A program made the translations under genes and the position numbers. This document shows positions 34,980 through 47,449 of a stretch of 64,000 bases of DNA, piece after piece. Positions within the stretch are counted from its first letter, which is position 1. Each line of letters begins with the position of its first letter. The stretch comes from Sapria himalayana (lineage: Eukaryota > Streptophyta > Magnoliopsida > Malpighiales > Rafflesiaceae), in NCBI GenBank assembly GCA_029783825.1, contig JAREIK010009617.1, positions 29,828 through 93,827 on the forward strand, given 5' to 3'. The notes beneath the pieces were generated by a model. The model had not been told where the DNA came from. It ran no database searches and worked only from the letters and a program-made list of their open reading frames with translations.

Positions 34980-36760
34980 ATGGGGTAGTTGGTCACTACT
35001 GAATAGTGAATAAGACAATGAAGGAACTTCTATGCATGTTTACATATAAATCTATTTATTTGTTGGATCGGATGTGAAGAAGAAACTCGATGGTGATGAC
35101 TAAAATGGGAAATGTGTGCCATCACTCCCGCCTCTGGAAAAAAGGATCAAATTAGATGGGATACATTTGCCCATCAAGCATGGGTCGCTTGAAGTTAGAA
35201 ACATGCTGTGCATATTTGGGAGATAATTTTGCGGATGATAAATTATCTTTGAGATGCAAGAAGGCGAGGTTCGGAGTGGATGTGATGAAGTTGAATTTTT
35301 GTTATTGAAGTTTAGTATCTCATAAGCAAGGAATCATCCTCGTTGTTGTCCCCTACTAAATAATATTCTTATAGATTTTTCATACATGATTGTTTTCTCG
35401 ACGAAAGAAGAATTGTTGTGAATATTAATATAAAATAAATATTTTTAAATATTGAAAATAGAGTATGGTACACTTGACCGGATGAGGTTATGCTTGATTA
35501 TGCTGAATCAAAAAATGAGGCATTAGGTCGGTATATTTTTGAGATAAAGTGTTTATATTGCTCCAGATTAGAAATGGTAAGGTTGAATGAGATTTTAGCT
35601 CTAGATACAACGATGCTTTTGTGAATGTTTGTTCTGAAAAATTAATGTTTGTTTAACTTCCCAGTAGTTCGGATGAATATTGCCTCCAAATATGCGATTT
35701 TACTCAAAATTATCATGGTAAGAATAAAATTCGGTACTAAATTAATGTTGATGTGGCAATGTTGGCTAATTCTAAGAGCTTGGTTTTAACCCAGATATGC
35801 TTGTGCTCTTGTGCTATGTGAGCCCCACAAAAGTACTCAAAAATTCTCTCTCATCGTCTATACATTCAGAGTAGAAAAGCTTGCATATTTTCCCGAGAAA
35901 CCAAAGCTAGGCGAACAATTATGGTAGAAAAAGATGGTTGCAACACCAAATTTATTCTTTCTCATTTAGCTCGGTATTAAAGTATTCGACTTAAATTTTA
36001 TTGTTCCTGACCAATATGGACATGATCGTGATTACATTGTAGATGACCTCATGTGAGTGTTTTTAGTCTTCTTTTTTATTTGCTAGTTTATTGTTGGTTT
36101 TGATCAACTCATAAATATGTTAAATATGCTGTGTCGGGCCTGCACGTTACATTTTTTCCAGGCCTCGATGTGACCGCATGCGTGTCAGGCACGACTTGCT
36201 ACAGCATTGTGCCGTGTCTGGCACAATACGGTTGCCTAGAGCGTAGGCTTGACATGGCCCATCACCCGAAGTCAGCCCAGTTTTGGGCTGTTTCGTGCCG
36301 GGCTCTGGGGATACGATTCTCCCCATTGTCGAGTGGGTGCCCCCGATGACCTGCTCGGCTTGTCGCCTATCGGGCGTCACGTCGTTGCCTCGCTGGGCAT
36401 TGCGTCAGGTGTGGTCCTGGGTCTCGTCCCGATTGGCCGATCCTCGATGCACATGTTAATTCGTGCCCCGTGCTGTGCCCACGTGCCTGGCACCCAGGTC
36501 GTGCCTGGCATGGTATGCGGGCCTACTTCCCTCGGCACGACATGTCATGAGTCGTGCCGAGAGTCCGCTTAGCATGGGCCTGAGCACGTTCTTGGACCAT
36601 GCCATGCTTGGCTCGGCTTGGCTCAAACAGGCCGTGCCTTGTGCCAGGCCCGGGTGACCAACTTTTTTGGCACCCATACCAACCCATAAGCAGCATTACA
36701 ATTTGATTGAATGTGTAATTTAGTTTTTGTAGGTTTTGATCATATATTTCTCTTCACATG
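34980..36760 (+). pseudogene. Kelch/F-box-like pseudogene, copy A
   Basis: This is a diverged relative of 47450-49086, collinear over its length. Readable pieces include VPSLPPLEKRIKLDG (near 35118) and a stretch ending FNFIVPDQYG-like, DYIVDDLM at 36040-36053, then a good donor (AT-GTGAGTG at 36053). The expected acceptor side lies at 36730-36760 (TTTTGATCATATATTTCTCT, TAATAG), separated by a 625-base GC-rich insertion in the intron. Many stops and frameshifts are present. The family assignment comes mainly from copy B, which is better preserved. It keeps the empty site (GTGGCAAT, 35753-35760) of the hAT element present in copy B. Confidence 0.5.
36107..36731. mobile_element. GC-rich insertion in the intron of pseudogene copy A
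   Basis: Absent from the matching intron of copy B. It is bracketed by the 11-bp direct repeat GGTTTTGATCA at 36096-36106 and 36732-36742, which may be a target duplication. The interior (36131-36690) is strongly GC-rich with CCCGTGC/GGCACG words, like the hAT-type islands. Clear terminal inverted repeats were not found, so the superfamily is uncertain. Five overlapping frames on both strands are composition artefacts. Confidence 0.5.
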
Positions 36761-36764
36761 CTAA

Positions 36765-37585
36765 TAGATGTATTATATGAATAAGTAAATGTTTATGAAA
36801 TTTGTTCTATTATAAATTCTGAACTATTGCTAAGTTCTTAATTTTATTGTGACTAGGATAGTTATGTACTTTATATAGATAATTGAGGGCTAAATTTATC
36901 GTAATTTTATGTTTTTAAATTTAGCGAACGCTAATATTATGTAAGAGAAAAATTCTGATTTTAATTAATCAGATTTTTATACTTGAATAAATAGTATGTG
37001 TATAATTTACTTTAATTCAATAATCATTAAATTTTAATATATAGTTTATGCAAGATTATTAGTAATTTTTATTTTATTTTATTTGAATAAATTAAAATTT
37101 GATTATTCATAATAAGTAATATTTAAATTAATTAATATTAAATTATAAATATTTGACTAGTGAATTAAATTATATTTTTTTTATAAAAAAAATACTTAGT
37201 ATATAGCAAGATTAAATGAACCAATGAATATTGTAGATTATGAGGCATACTATGATTTGTTTGTTTTTTTAATATATGCATGTGATGCTATATACATATG
37301 ATTACACACCCATACACAAATATATATAATATGTGTGTGATGACTGTAATATTATATATATACTCATGTGATTATGTATATTAATGTATTGCAATTAAAA
37401 TTCTTATTTTATGAATTAATTAATGAAAATGCCTACAAACTTTTATACACGTGCCACAATTTCAATCTTTTAAATTTGTATTTACTAAAAAATATGAATT
37501 TGGATATCTTTGTTAGACAAGATATAAAATAACTTTATACATATGTATAAATTTGTTTGAGTTATAAAAATAGTTTTGGACCCAT
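36765..37585. other. AT-rich DNA without recognisable features
   Basis: No coding frame or repeat border could be recognised. Confidence 0.5.
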
Positions 37586-37589
37586 GAAA

Positions 37590-37840
37590 TTAATGAGATT
37601 TGGACAACTATGTGATGTGAAATTATGTTACAATGCAAGAGTTGTCATTGAATCAGCCATGGAGGTTGTTCCTGGACCAACACAAGGAATGACTTTGTCG
37701 GCTAACCATGACATGAGCCATTCCATGGGTCGAAATAGGTTTAGAACTAGGCACATTTCTTGATTGTCCGTGCCATGGCAGACATAGTTTAACTGTGCTG
37801 CAGGCTATTCATTGCCTACTTGGATTGGTTGACTCCTCTA
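37590..37840. mobile_element. Decayed GC-rich hAT-type relic
   Basis: Moderately GC-rich, ending in GGTTGACTCCTCTAAGG, similar to the terminus TTTGACACCTCTA. The other end is not visible. The short frame at 37557-37763 has no domain. Confidence 0.35.
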
Positions 37841-37849
37841 AGGTGGAGG

Positions 37850-40275
37850 CAAAATTCTAACTAGTAACTGATAAAATAAAAAATAAAGACAAGGTAGAGA
37901 TGACAAATTTGAGATTGCTAACTAAATAGAGAAAAATGATGAAGCAGTGATTAAAGTTATGACTTCCAACAACAATGTAATTTTGAAGTTCTAGAAGCTA
38001 AAGACAACCTTTGCGGGCTTCACACACTATGATTGTAATTGTGTTACAAAAAATAAATGCTCAAACAAAACTCCAACATATTACCGTGACACTCAAAAAA
38101 GTCACATCTTTCATGAAATTGATCGTTATGGGTCTACTCTTTCATGTAATGGTACAGCCTGTGCGACAGTCTCACATCAATATTTTTTTGAGATCCAGTT
38201 TAACATGTTATAATTCATGGCTTTATTATGATTGGTCTTACCTTGTTTCAGGCTCATCAGGAGAGATCAATACTTTATTTCATAGTCAAGTTGCATATTA
38301 GCGATAATATTCTCAAATTTTATAGGGTTGGCATATCTGAACTTCAAATAAATATCACCTTCAATATACTTGTATTCTTTTGTTGGAGTACTCATGTATT
38401 TTTATTCAAACTTGTCAGAATGATTGATATTAAATAAAATTTTTAGCTATGGTTACAGACTCACATGATAAGTTTGTGTCTCGATACCCAGTGAAAGATG
38501 TTTAAAAGTAGCACGTCTTTGGGATCTTCCAATTTTAAAATAACTAAAAAGACGAGGAAGCAAAAAAATATATTGAAAAATATATTGTGCACCTCATATA
38601 TACTGTGTTATGTAATGATGATATGTAAGATATTACAGAAAACACAGTGCACCTTATATTATTCTCGAAAGTTAATTGTGGAGCTCAAATCTTATCGTGA
38701 CTCTTCAACTAATCACAAAAATAAATAACTCCACAATCTTGATATACAATGACACTCTAACTTGGAAATAGCAAACTCTTATTTTAAAGGAGAGAAGTTT
38801 ATATTTTTTTTTATTTTTTTGTATGTGGTGGATGAATTGTTTGACGACGAGTAATGATTTGTGTGAGAGTTTATTTGATATGTAAAGTACTAAATAATGC
38901 TTGTCATTTGATATGATTTTTAATTTGTTTTTGTTTTAAAGACTTTCATTCATAATAATTTATAAAAATTGAGATTGAGTATTTTTTATGAATAATTATG
39001 AAATTGAGAATTTTTAGAGTAATATGCACGGTTTGATTAAGTTGGTAGCTAAAAGTGGAGCAAAAAGTCACCCAAGTCATGACATGTGATATGTTATAAA
39101 TTGTTTATATTGGGCATTGTTATGTTTGTTGTATTGGGCTCCATACTTGGTGAAATTACTTATACACCCTCTTTTAATAAATGTCCCAGTCTCGCTGTAA
39201 AAGTATTAAATACTTTTTATTTTATTGGATGTAAAATCTCATATATTAACTATGTTTATTATTATTTTTTTGATATTGCTGTGATATTTTTTTGACTACG
39301 TGGATTTTTGCTTTCTTGATTTTCATCGTGATTCTTCATTTTCTCGGAAATTTTCTTCTTCTCAATAATTTTTCTCAGTAATCCTTGCTGAAGCAAGGCA
39401 AATCTGCTTCTAATACAACACAAACTGATTATATTTGAGTATTTATAAATTAATTTTTGCATCTATTATTGATTGAAATTATACACGCATGATAATTTTT
39501 GTTTTTCATGATTCTATCATTTTGTTGATATAAGATTTTTATTGTATTAACATTATTTTGACTATGAATATTTCTTGGAGTTGTAGTTGGATTAGATCTA
39601 ATTAATTTTATAGTTGTGATATTAATTTCATATTATAGTAATCAAATATTCTTTGATGCTAAATGACATTGCAGACTCAAGATGTAGCGATATGTGTATA
39701 TAATTTTTAAAATAAAAACTAAATTATAAAATTTTTTATATTTTTTAGTATAAAATTTTAATAGTTGTTAGATATTTGTTCATGGTCATTGGAAGAGATC
39801 TAAATGCTTAGATTAAAAAAAATATAATTTCTTATTTATTATTAATGAAATAATGTTAAGTTGATGTTATTTTGGGCGGGGTGATCATTAAGAAATGAAT
39901 GTTTCTTTTTTTAAATGAGGCGAGCCTAAGAATGATTTTGGATCATTTCATGCTATGCTAGACATAATAATTATGTGTTGTACCTACGTGCAAGGCTCAG
40001 GCTCCCCGATCTAAATCAATTGACATATCAAGCACCTCATGAGTTTTTGGATTTCATACCAAAATAATCTCGCACATCTTGAATCTTTTGCTGGAATATA
40101 ATCAATAAAATTAATCTTTGTTGAGTTATACTTAACTAATTATCTAATATAATCAAAATATTATTGATATATATAATTAATATTACGTGCTCATTTTCTC
40201 TTTCACCTTAAAAAAATATTAACAATTTGACACATGCTCTATGTGATAACATTTTCTTCTCTAACATAGAGTGAT
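37850..40275. other. AT-rich DNA, no gene recognised
   Basis: Frames of 66-96 codons occur but none shows a domain. The stretch 39100-39470 has an LTR-like feel (GACTACGTGGATTTTTGC) without matching partner or TG/CA borders. Confidence 0.45.
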
Positions 40276-40279
40276 GTGA

Positions 40280-40690
40280 CACATACTTGGAGCTTTGGCA
40301 TAATAACACATTACATGTCACAGACTTTTAATAAATTATTAGAGTTTCAACTTTCGCACAATGTCAATTATTGATTATATGTTGAATTAGTTTTGTTCCA
40401 TCGTAGGCTTATCGGTAAAATAATTCCAGATCATGATCACTTTGTATAGTGTAGGATAAAATTTTTCTTTATTGTTAAGTTCATGATTTTTGATAAGTTT
40501 TCCAAAATCAGTCAGGTAGTCTTGCTTGAACTTTTTAAAAATGATACCAATTTATCTCACATGATGTTGTAGAACTTTGCATAATTTTTATATTTTAATC
40601 AACCAACATATTAATTATTATAATTTTTTTTTGGTCGAATCATAAACATTATAATTATGAATCCATGGTAGTCTCTTCCACCTAATCCAT
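40280..40690. repeat. Dispersed repeat, partner at 44890-45220
   Basis: Ordered shared words in the same orientation: TTATTAGAG/TCATCAGAG, GCACAATGTCAAT/GCATAATGTCATT, ATATGT, CAATTTATCTCACATG/TAATTTATCTCGTATG, ATATTAATTA, and CATAAACATTATAATTATGAA/CATGAACACTATAATTATAAG. Class unknown; no coding sequence recognised on either strand. Confidence 0.5.
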
Positions 40691-40849
40691 TGCATTTTTG
40701 CATGTAATTCTTCAACACGGTTCATCTAAACGAAATTATTAATTATTGTTTCATTACGAGCTATGCGTACTTCAAAGTCCATGAGAAGTCACAATGCATC
40801 AAAGGTTCAACAACTCTATGATGCAACTTTACTTGTTGTTGCTATTTTA

Positions 40850-41075
40850 GAGTTGTCAAGTGGGTTGGGGCGGCATATGTATTGCATGTAGTACAACCTT
40901 GCTTGGCACAACTAATGGCATGATATAACTTATCATGCATCATGTCATGCATGGCACATAAGATTGTTATGGATACTTGATTGATTTTTAAAAAAATTAT
41001 TTTTCGGCATAAATAATGGATTGTTTTATCCGCCGGCTATATTCTGGTAGTTCGGCCCCCCTTGAGACTTGACAA
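40850..41075. mobile_element. Decayed GC-rich hAT-type relic
   Basis: Begins TTAGAGTTGTCAAGTGGGTT, a decayed form of TAGAGGTGTCAAACGGGCC, followed by GGGGCGGCATATG and CATGCATGGCACA. The right border is uncertain. Confidence 0.4.
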
Positions 41076-41079
41076 AGAC

Positions 41080-41817
41080 AACAATAGGATAATGCTTATT
41101 GCTATTATGTTGGTAAAAAAAATTAAAAAATTATGTTATGTCATATTATTTTCAAAGGCTCTTATGTATAATTCAAATGATTGTTTGATTTTTATCCTAA
41201 CTTTAATAGAAACATAATTTTTAAATATATTTTTTAAATAAAAAAATATTTTCTATAAATACATAATGGCTAACCTATATTTTAATTTTTGTATAATTAT
41301 TTCGTAAATTATTTTTTTCTCCTCCAAGTACTCAAAAAATATTTTGATTTGTTTTAAGATTTTTTAAATAAGTTGTTTTTATTTTAAGTCGTGAAGAGTG
41401 CCACTAGTATCCTAGTATTTTGTGATGAACAACGAAGCTTGAGAATATGAGGTACAAATATAACATCTAATTTTTGTGCTATTCAAAAAAATAAAGTACA
41501 TATTAAAATTTATTATTATTATATTTATTTTATTTAGAATCTTATATTATTAACTTTAATAAAAAAATAAAGTAAATTAAAATTTATTAAAAATGATATA
41601 GTAAATTTAATAAAAAAGAATTAGACATACATATTGATAATAATGATAATTTGATTGAAATGTCGAGATTAAAATTTGGTTTTCTTCTATTGTTTCGACC
41701 AATTTGCCTAAAACTCGTAAAGTGAATTTCAATAGTTTATACATATTTTAATATAATTAAAAATAAAAATGTTATGGGTCTAAAAGAAGATTCCACATAT
41801 TTTATGTATTATAAAAG

Positions 41818-41855
<38 letters not shown>

Positions 41856-43250
41856 AAGATTATTGATACTACAGATCTCCTTAAAAGATATTTATTCATT
41901 AATACGCAAAAATATGATGCATTGTTTTCATGACAAATCCAATTTAGCGATACTGTCATTCAAATTTGTTCAATCTTATGTTAATTATTTTTTTATTTAT
42001 TTTTTACATTGAGTTTGAGCTACAAAATATGACTAAATTAATTATTATTACGTATCTTTTGATTAATTTTTTGGATGATTCTAGAGTAGTCAAAAAATAA
42101 TAAAGATCTATTTTAGTGTACATGTTATAGAATCTTCAAGTTTATAAGTATGAATGACATAATAAAATTTTTTAAATTAAAAAAATAATTATTAAAAAAT
42201 GAACTTAGGAATTATAGTGAGGTGGTGTCAATGATGATTAAAATCTAGACTAGTCACTATGACATATCATTCGCATGCGCATCTCACCGTTCAATATATT
42301 AATTTTAAGTATAAATTAAATAAAAGATTTTAGGATTTTTCGAGATATTTTTCTCAAATGAGTCTCGTCAAATATGAGTTTTTGACGATGATCTTTTTTA
42401 AAATATAATATTTTAAATATAATAATTAGGATCACATTCATTAATTCTTTAAATAACGATGTCATTATTAATATGTTTCTAAGAATCATTAGTGACGGGC
42501 TCTTAGTTAATATATTTCATATTAGATATACGTGTCACCTAACTCTTTTAATACCTCAAGTGAGAATGAAAGTTATATGTCACGTATTAGAAGAGATAAG
42601 AAATTACTAGTATTTCTTATGATGCATAATTGACAATAAGAGTTCTACGCTCAATATTTATCCGAGGGCTTAAAAATAATTCGAATGGATATAAGATATC
42701 GATAGAATTATACCTACTTTTTATTAGATAAAATAGTAAGATTGACGAACTTATTTTTTGAAAAATTTAAAATTTTTTTATGATACAATGAACATATATT
42801 TGTTCATGTATATTCTTACCAACTTGCATTGTGGTTCAATGCATGTATATTATTAATAGTATGATTAACATGTATAGAAGAAATTTTGATTTTAATAGAA
42901 TGATTTTTGAGATTAAAATCAATAATTTAAAATATTGGTTCACAATTTATTTTGTTATTGCTTTATGGCATATATGAATCATACGATTAAAGTTAAAGAA
43001 GCAAAAAATATTTTAAAATACATATCTATTTGGTATTTGCATGTACCAGTAGACAAACATAAGAGTTTGATTTATCAAAAACTAAATAACATATTTATAT
43101 TTTATGATACCGTGCGAGGATTTGATTATAGACATAAATATCATATTTGAAGATTATGATTATTTATTTATTTATTTAGCTTGATAATATTAATGAGGTC
43201 CATTAAATAGGAGCTAGTTATCTTCGTAGATAAATATTGATTATCATTTG
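41080..43250. other. AT-rich DNA with a TA/TG microsatellite
   Basis: A compound (TA)n(TG)n microsatellite lies at 41818-41855. The shared repeat 42735-42850 has its partner at 29745-29890. The 71-codon frame at 42935-43150 shows no domain. Confidence 0.5.
42735..42850 (+). repeat. Dispersed repeat, partner at 29745-29890
   Basis: See the partner entry for shared words. Same orientation, moderately diverged. Confidence 0.45.
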
Positions 43251-43252
43251 GT

Positions 43253-43690
43253 GTAGAGGTGTTAGATGATTCATGCCGTGCGCATGTGATGGTCGCACAA
43301 CCTTGTCATGCATAAACGGTTTATATGGAACCAGATTGTTGGCTTGGAATGGAACGGCGCCGTTGGATTTCAAAGTGTAGGACCTTGCCACACTTGGCTT
43401 CCCAATTTGGCTTACGTGACTAATTTTTTTAATAAATCATCTCATTCAGTGATTACTCGACGGGACTAGACCCATGATACAAGAGTTTGACCATACTAGT
43501 AGCTATTCACCAGGTCAGCGGACCATGTTATCAGGCCAAGCCCGTGGGTCGTGGCTGGCTTGGCATGAGGCATGGTTCACACCATCCCAGCAAGGCATGA
43601 GCTGTGCCACGGGCCTGCGCGGTCCGGTACTAGACACAGTTATGGACCATGTCATTTTCGTTTTGCCTGGGCTGGTTGACAGCTCTACTC
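43253..43690. mobile_element. Decayed GC-rich hAT-type element with both ends visible
   Basis: The left end TGTAGAGGTGTTAGATGATTC and the right end GGTTGACAGCTCTACTC are decayed versions of the inverted repeats of 48363-48736. The interior is GC-rich (GGGTCGTGGCTGGCTTGGCA). No target duplication could be seen. The two overlapping frames are not genes. Confidence 0.5.
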
Positions 43691-44219
43691 TAGCATCTAG
43701 TTTAAGAGATTCAGACCACAACCAAAAATCCTAGAAGCATTTTCATGCTTAAAAATTAAGAAGATTCAAAGATTTTGTTAGGGTAAAATGAAACATCTAC
43801 TGATAGATAATGACTCGTGTAATGATATCCAAGTTATTAAGATTAGTGCTAATATTAGAACCAGACGCTATGGTTTGAATCAGACTAGTGATGCAGACTA
43901 AATAGTAATTATTTTATTGATCATATTTCTCTTATATTTCTAAGATATATATTTTTTTAATTTTATTTTTTTTATATTTTATTATTATTATTTATCATAT
44001 AATACCCATGTCATGATATATGAAAATAAATCACATGTATATTTTTTTATTTAGTTAAGAACGTATGATCTTTATGTTTTATTGAATATATTCATTTTAA
44101 TTTATGTTGAAATATATTTAGTACAAATAATTTTACTTAATATATTTTAATTAAAATTTTAATACTTACAATTTTAATTAAATTTTTTGTTGTTTGTTAA
44201 ATGATTAGAAATGCGTTGT

Positions 44220-44610
44220 CGTTGTAGCCTCAGTACAACCCACTAAGCTCTAATATCCAAACCTGTCGAACTCGGCCCACACCCAACTCCTAACATTTCA
44301 CAGGCCCATGCAGATTTTGTTTCATTGTCCCTACGCCCCAATGGCAATTACACATGGCTGGTCAGGGCCAGGTGCCAGGCAAATGTCATGCTAGGTTCAT
44401 AAAGTCGTGACCTTTGTCAGCCTGACTTGGCATGCATGGTTCATAAAGTCATATCATCAGGTCATGCTGAGTCAGAATGAAATTTTTTGATGTTGGCATG
44501 AAACTATTTAGGCACTCTTTTTGTTTTGTGTCCGACACAACACCATGACTTGATTGGGCCTCCAAATATTGAGCCATGTCGGGACTACACGATCAATTTG
44601 CCATCTCTCT
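44220..44610. mobile_element. Decayed GC-rich hAT-type relic
   Basis: A GC-rich island with GGCTGGTCAGGGCCAGG and GATTGGGCCTCC, ending near CAATTTGCCATCTCTCTAC. A possible left end is ATTACACATGGCTGGTCAGG near 44347. Limits are approximate. Confidence 0.4.
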
Positions 44611-44889
44611 ACTACTACAATACTATTTTGAAAGTCTATTTGTTAAATTTTTATTGTTAGTAGACAATATTTTCGTATACTACTAAATTAACAAATAATA
44701 TCACCAAATGTGAAAAAACTTACAATCGCTTGTAAGGATTCTGATTGCATTAGGGACGAACGAGACAACATTTATAATTGAATGTTGATTATTCGAGGTT
44801 TTGTTATTTGTATTATTATTGTGATTGATTATTCTTTGGCCATCCAGATCATAATAAGAGGCATTACATTTGCATCGATATTTTAAATT

Positions 44890-45220
44890 TCAATTTGATG
44901 TTACTTGACTTAAGGCTAGAGTTCGAATGTTCTCCCTATCAATAAATCATCAGAGGCTTTGGTCTTTGCATAATGTCATTCATTAGCTATATGTGTTGGG
45001 GTGGCCAAAATACTTCTTTCTTTTAAAGTCTTAGAATTACGATAAACTCTCTTTATATTAATTCAATAAAGTTAGTCTGCCCGATCTCTTGAAAAATTAT
45101 ATTAATTTATCTCGTATGTCTTTAAAGAGTTCTCCACATCTTTTATGTTTTAATTATTCAAAATATTAATTAGGCTAAGCATATTTCTACGAGTCATGAA
45201 CACTATAATTATAAGCCGGT
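44890..45220. repeat. Dispersed repeat, partner at 40280-40690
   Basis: Second copy of the pair, same orientation, with small gaps. No coding function recognised. Confidence 0.5.
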
Positions 45221-45224
45221 TACA

Positions 45225-47195
45225 TATGTTCGATGGCAAAGTATCGTGAATGAAAAAAAAGTGACTTCTAATATATGTAGCCCCTTGTTGTAGTAATAAA
45301 ATTGGTATTAATATTAAAATAATGACTTAAAAGAAAAAGGAATGAAACCCCAATGTTGTTCATCGTTGTCCTAAACTCGTGAAGCACTTTATCATCCTTA
45401 TGCTCTATTGAGGTTTTCGTGGTCGTCATGTCATTTTTCTTCTTGTTTTTGATATACTTCAGTACCTATTAGTATGCAGGAAAAAGTTTTTGTTTTTTTT
45501 ATCTATTTCATTGAAACTATAACACCCATTCCACTTCCACCATCTAGTTTTCCAAGCAGGTTATGTGTTTCTGATTTAATTCAATAAATTATATTTTATC
45601 CGGATTTAATCTTTTATTGGTGTGTTTATTCTTGGTTAGTTTTTGTTGATATAATATTTTTTAGTATGTCATTTTCATAGTTGATCTTTTTGTTACAAGC
45701 TGTGTATTTAAGTGGTACTTAGGTAGTATTTAATTGCAGTGTTTGTGTTTTATATTTTATGGTAGAAAATAGTAACATGTACGCAAGTTATGTTTGATTT
45801 GTAATAATTTTTGGTAATTAGATTAATATAATTTTTACACATCAAAGTTAAATATTTTGAGCAATCTCAACTTTTAAATTTTGGTTAACATGTAGTATTT
45901 GAAAACTGAACTGTTTTAATTTTGAAGTTTATTCTGTCTTTGTTTTGTCCTATTTGTATAGTGATGCTTGATATATGAAAATTTATTATTTAGGTTGTTG
46001 ATGTGAGTATGGTATTTACTTTATGGAACACTAATATAATTATGTATATTTCAAAGGATAAAGAATGAATATAAAAAATATATAATCATGTTTGTCATAC
46101 TCGTTAAGGTGCTTTGGATTTAGAATTGAGATATTTAATTCTAATTAGCTAGTTTTGTTTGTCTTGAAAATTACTTTTGTAGCAAATATTTAGATGCATT
46201 AATAAATTAAATATTAATTAGCTATATGAACATTTTGAAATTCACTAAAATTTACTATTTGTTATAGGGAAATTTGATATTTTATTGTTAAATATTAGCA
46301 TATTAGTATATTTAGTTTGACATTATTGACAAGAAGAAAGGTACATGGTGTTTATACCTTATTTTTATTTTATACATTTATCAAGTTATTCTTATAAATG
46401 CTGCATATATCATATCATCTAATTTTTTTTATTGTTTATTCATTATATATATGCTACATAATTTCTATAAAAAGTTGTGATTTTTATAAGTAAAATAAAA
46501 TGCTGAATAATGTCCTCAAATTTCTGCTTTACGATTATATAGAAATTTTATGCTCGGATATATATTCATCAATTTTTGGCTGATAAAATAATTACACAAT
46601 AAAAATATATTAGTTATTTATTTTATAAGTGAAGATAATAAATTAGTTATAATTAGAAATAAAAGTGATGATTAAGTTAAATTTTCTATCGTTATATTTT
46701 AAAATTTATCAAATTTATGTAATCTTAGAGGTTAGACGAAATTTTTCTATCGTGGTATGAATTTTACTATTAATGAAGAATATATATTCTTATTTGAATG
46801 GAAGAAAATGTACTAAATATTTTTCTCAGTAATAATTATGTTCTTTGTTTTTAATAAATTTTATGGCGAGCATGAATTTGCATAATGATTTGTTATGCAT
46901 TTAGATATTTTGATATAATTGTGTTACGTATTAAAAAATGTGTTTTATACAATATCATTGATAAGTTCTTGTTTCGTATATTTATTGTAGGTCATGCGTT
47001 GACGTGATGACTAGTGCCTTCGTCTAAGTGATAGTAGGTTTTGGGTTCTAACATTTTTAATGTTGCATCTCTAAATTTCGATACATAAGAATATCAAGTT
47101 ATTAATATTTTTTTGATCTCATTCAAAGGTAAAATTATGTATAATTGGCATGATTTTTATCAGTGATATTGTTTTTTTTATTTTATTAATATTGT
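45225..47195. other. AT-rich DNA without recognisable features
   Basis: Long AT-rich stretch with no open frame above 60 codons and no repeat border that I could identify. Confidence 0.55.
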
Positions 47196-47199
47196 CTGT

Positions 47200-47365
47200 G
47201 GCACTGGGCCTTGCTAGTGTCCACTTCACGCCTATAACTATGCCCTGCTAGTGTCCACTTGCAAGTGGCACTGCCTAGCGGTCACTGGGCGCGGTATGAG
47301 TGGGGCTGTGGCTTGTATATATTTAGCATAGCCTGGCATGGCCATGCATTGGCCACCTGACCACC
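47200..47365. other. GC-rich patch with internal duplication
   Basis: GCTAGTGTCCACTT occurs twice (near 47213 and 47251), with GTCACTGGGCGCGG and CCTGGCATGGCCATGCATTGG following. Probably another decayed GC-rich transposon piece; ends not recognised. Confidence 0.4.
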
Positions 47366-47449
47366 GATACTCGCGTGTTAAGATTGCTTCTGAATTTTGG
47401 ATAAAAATAAATTCAATGATTTTTATGTTATAGCATGCTATGCTGCCAG

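Noticed and set aside
36131..36677. Five open frames of 64-107 codons
   Set aside because: They lie in a GC-rich insertion within an intron, overlap each other on both strands and show no domain.
39086..39462. A possible solo LTR
   Set aside because: The composition is LTR-like, but I saw no TG/CA borders, target duplication or partner.
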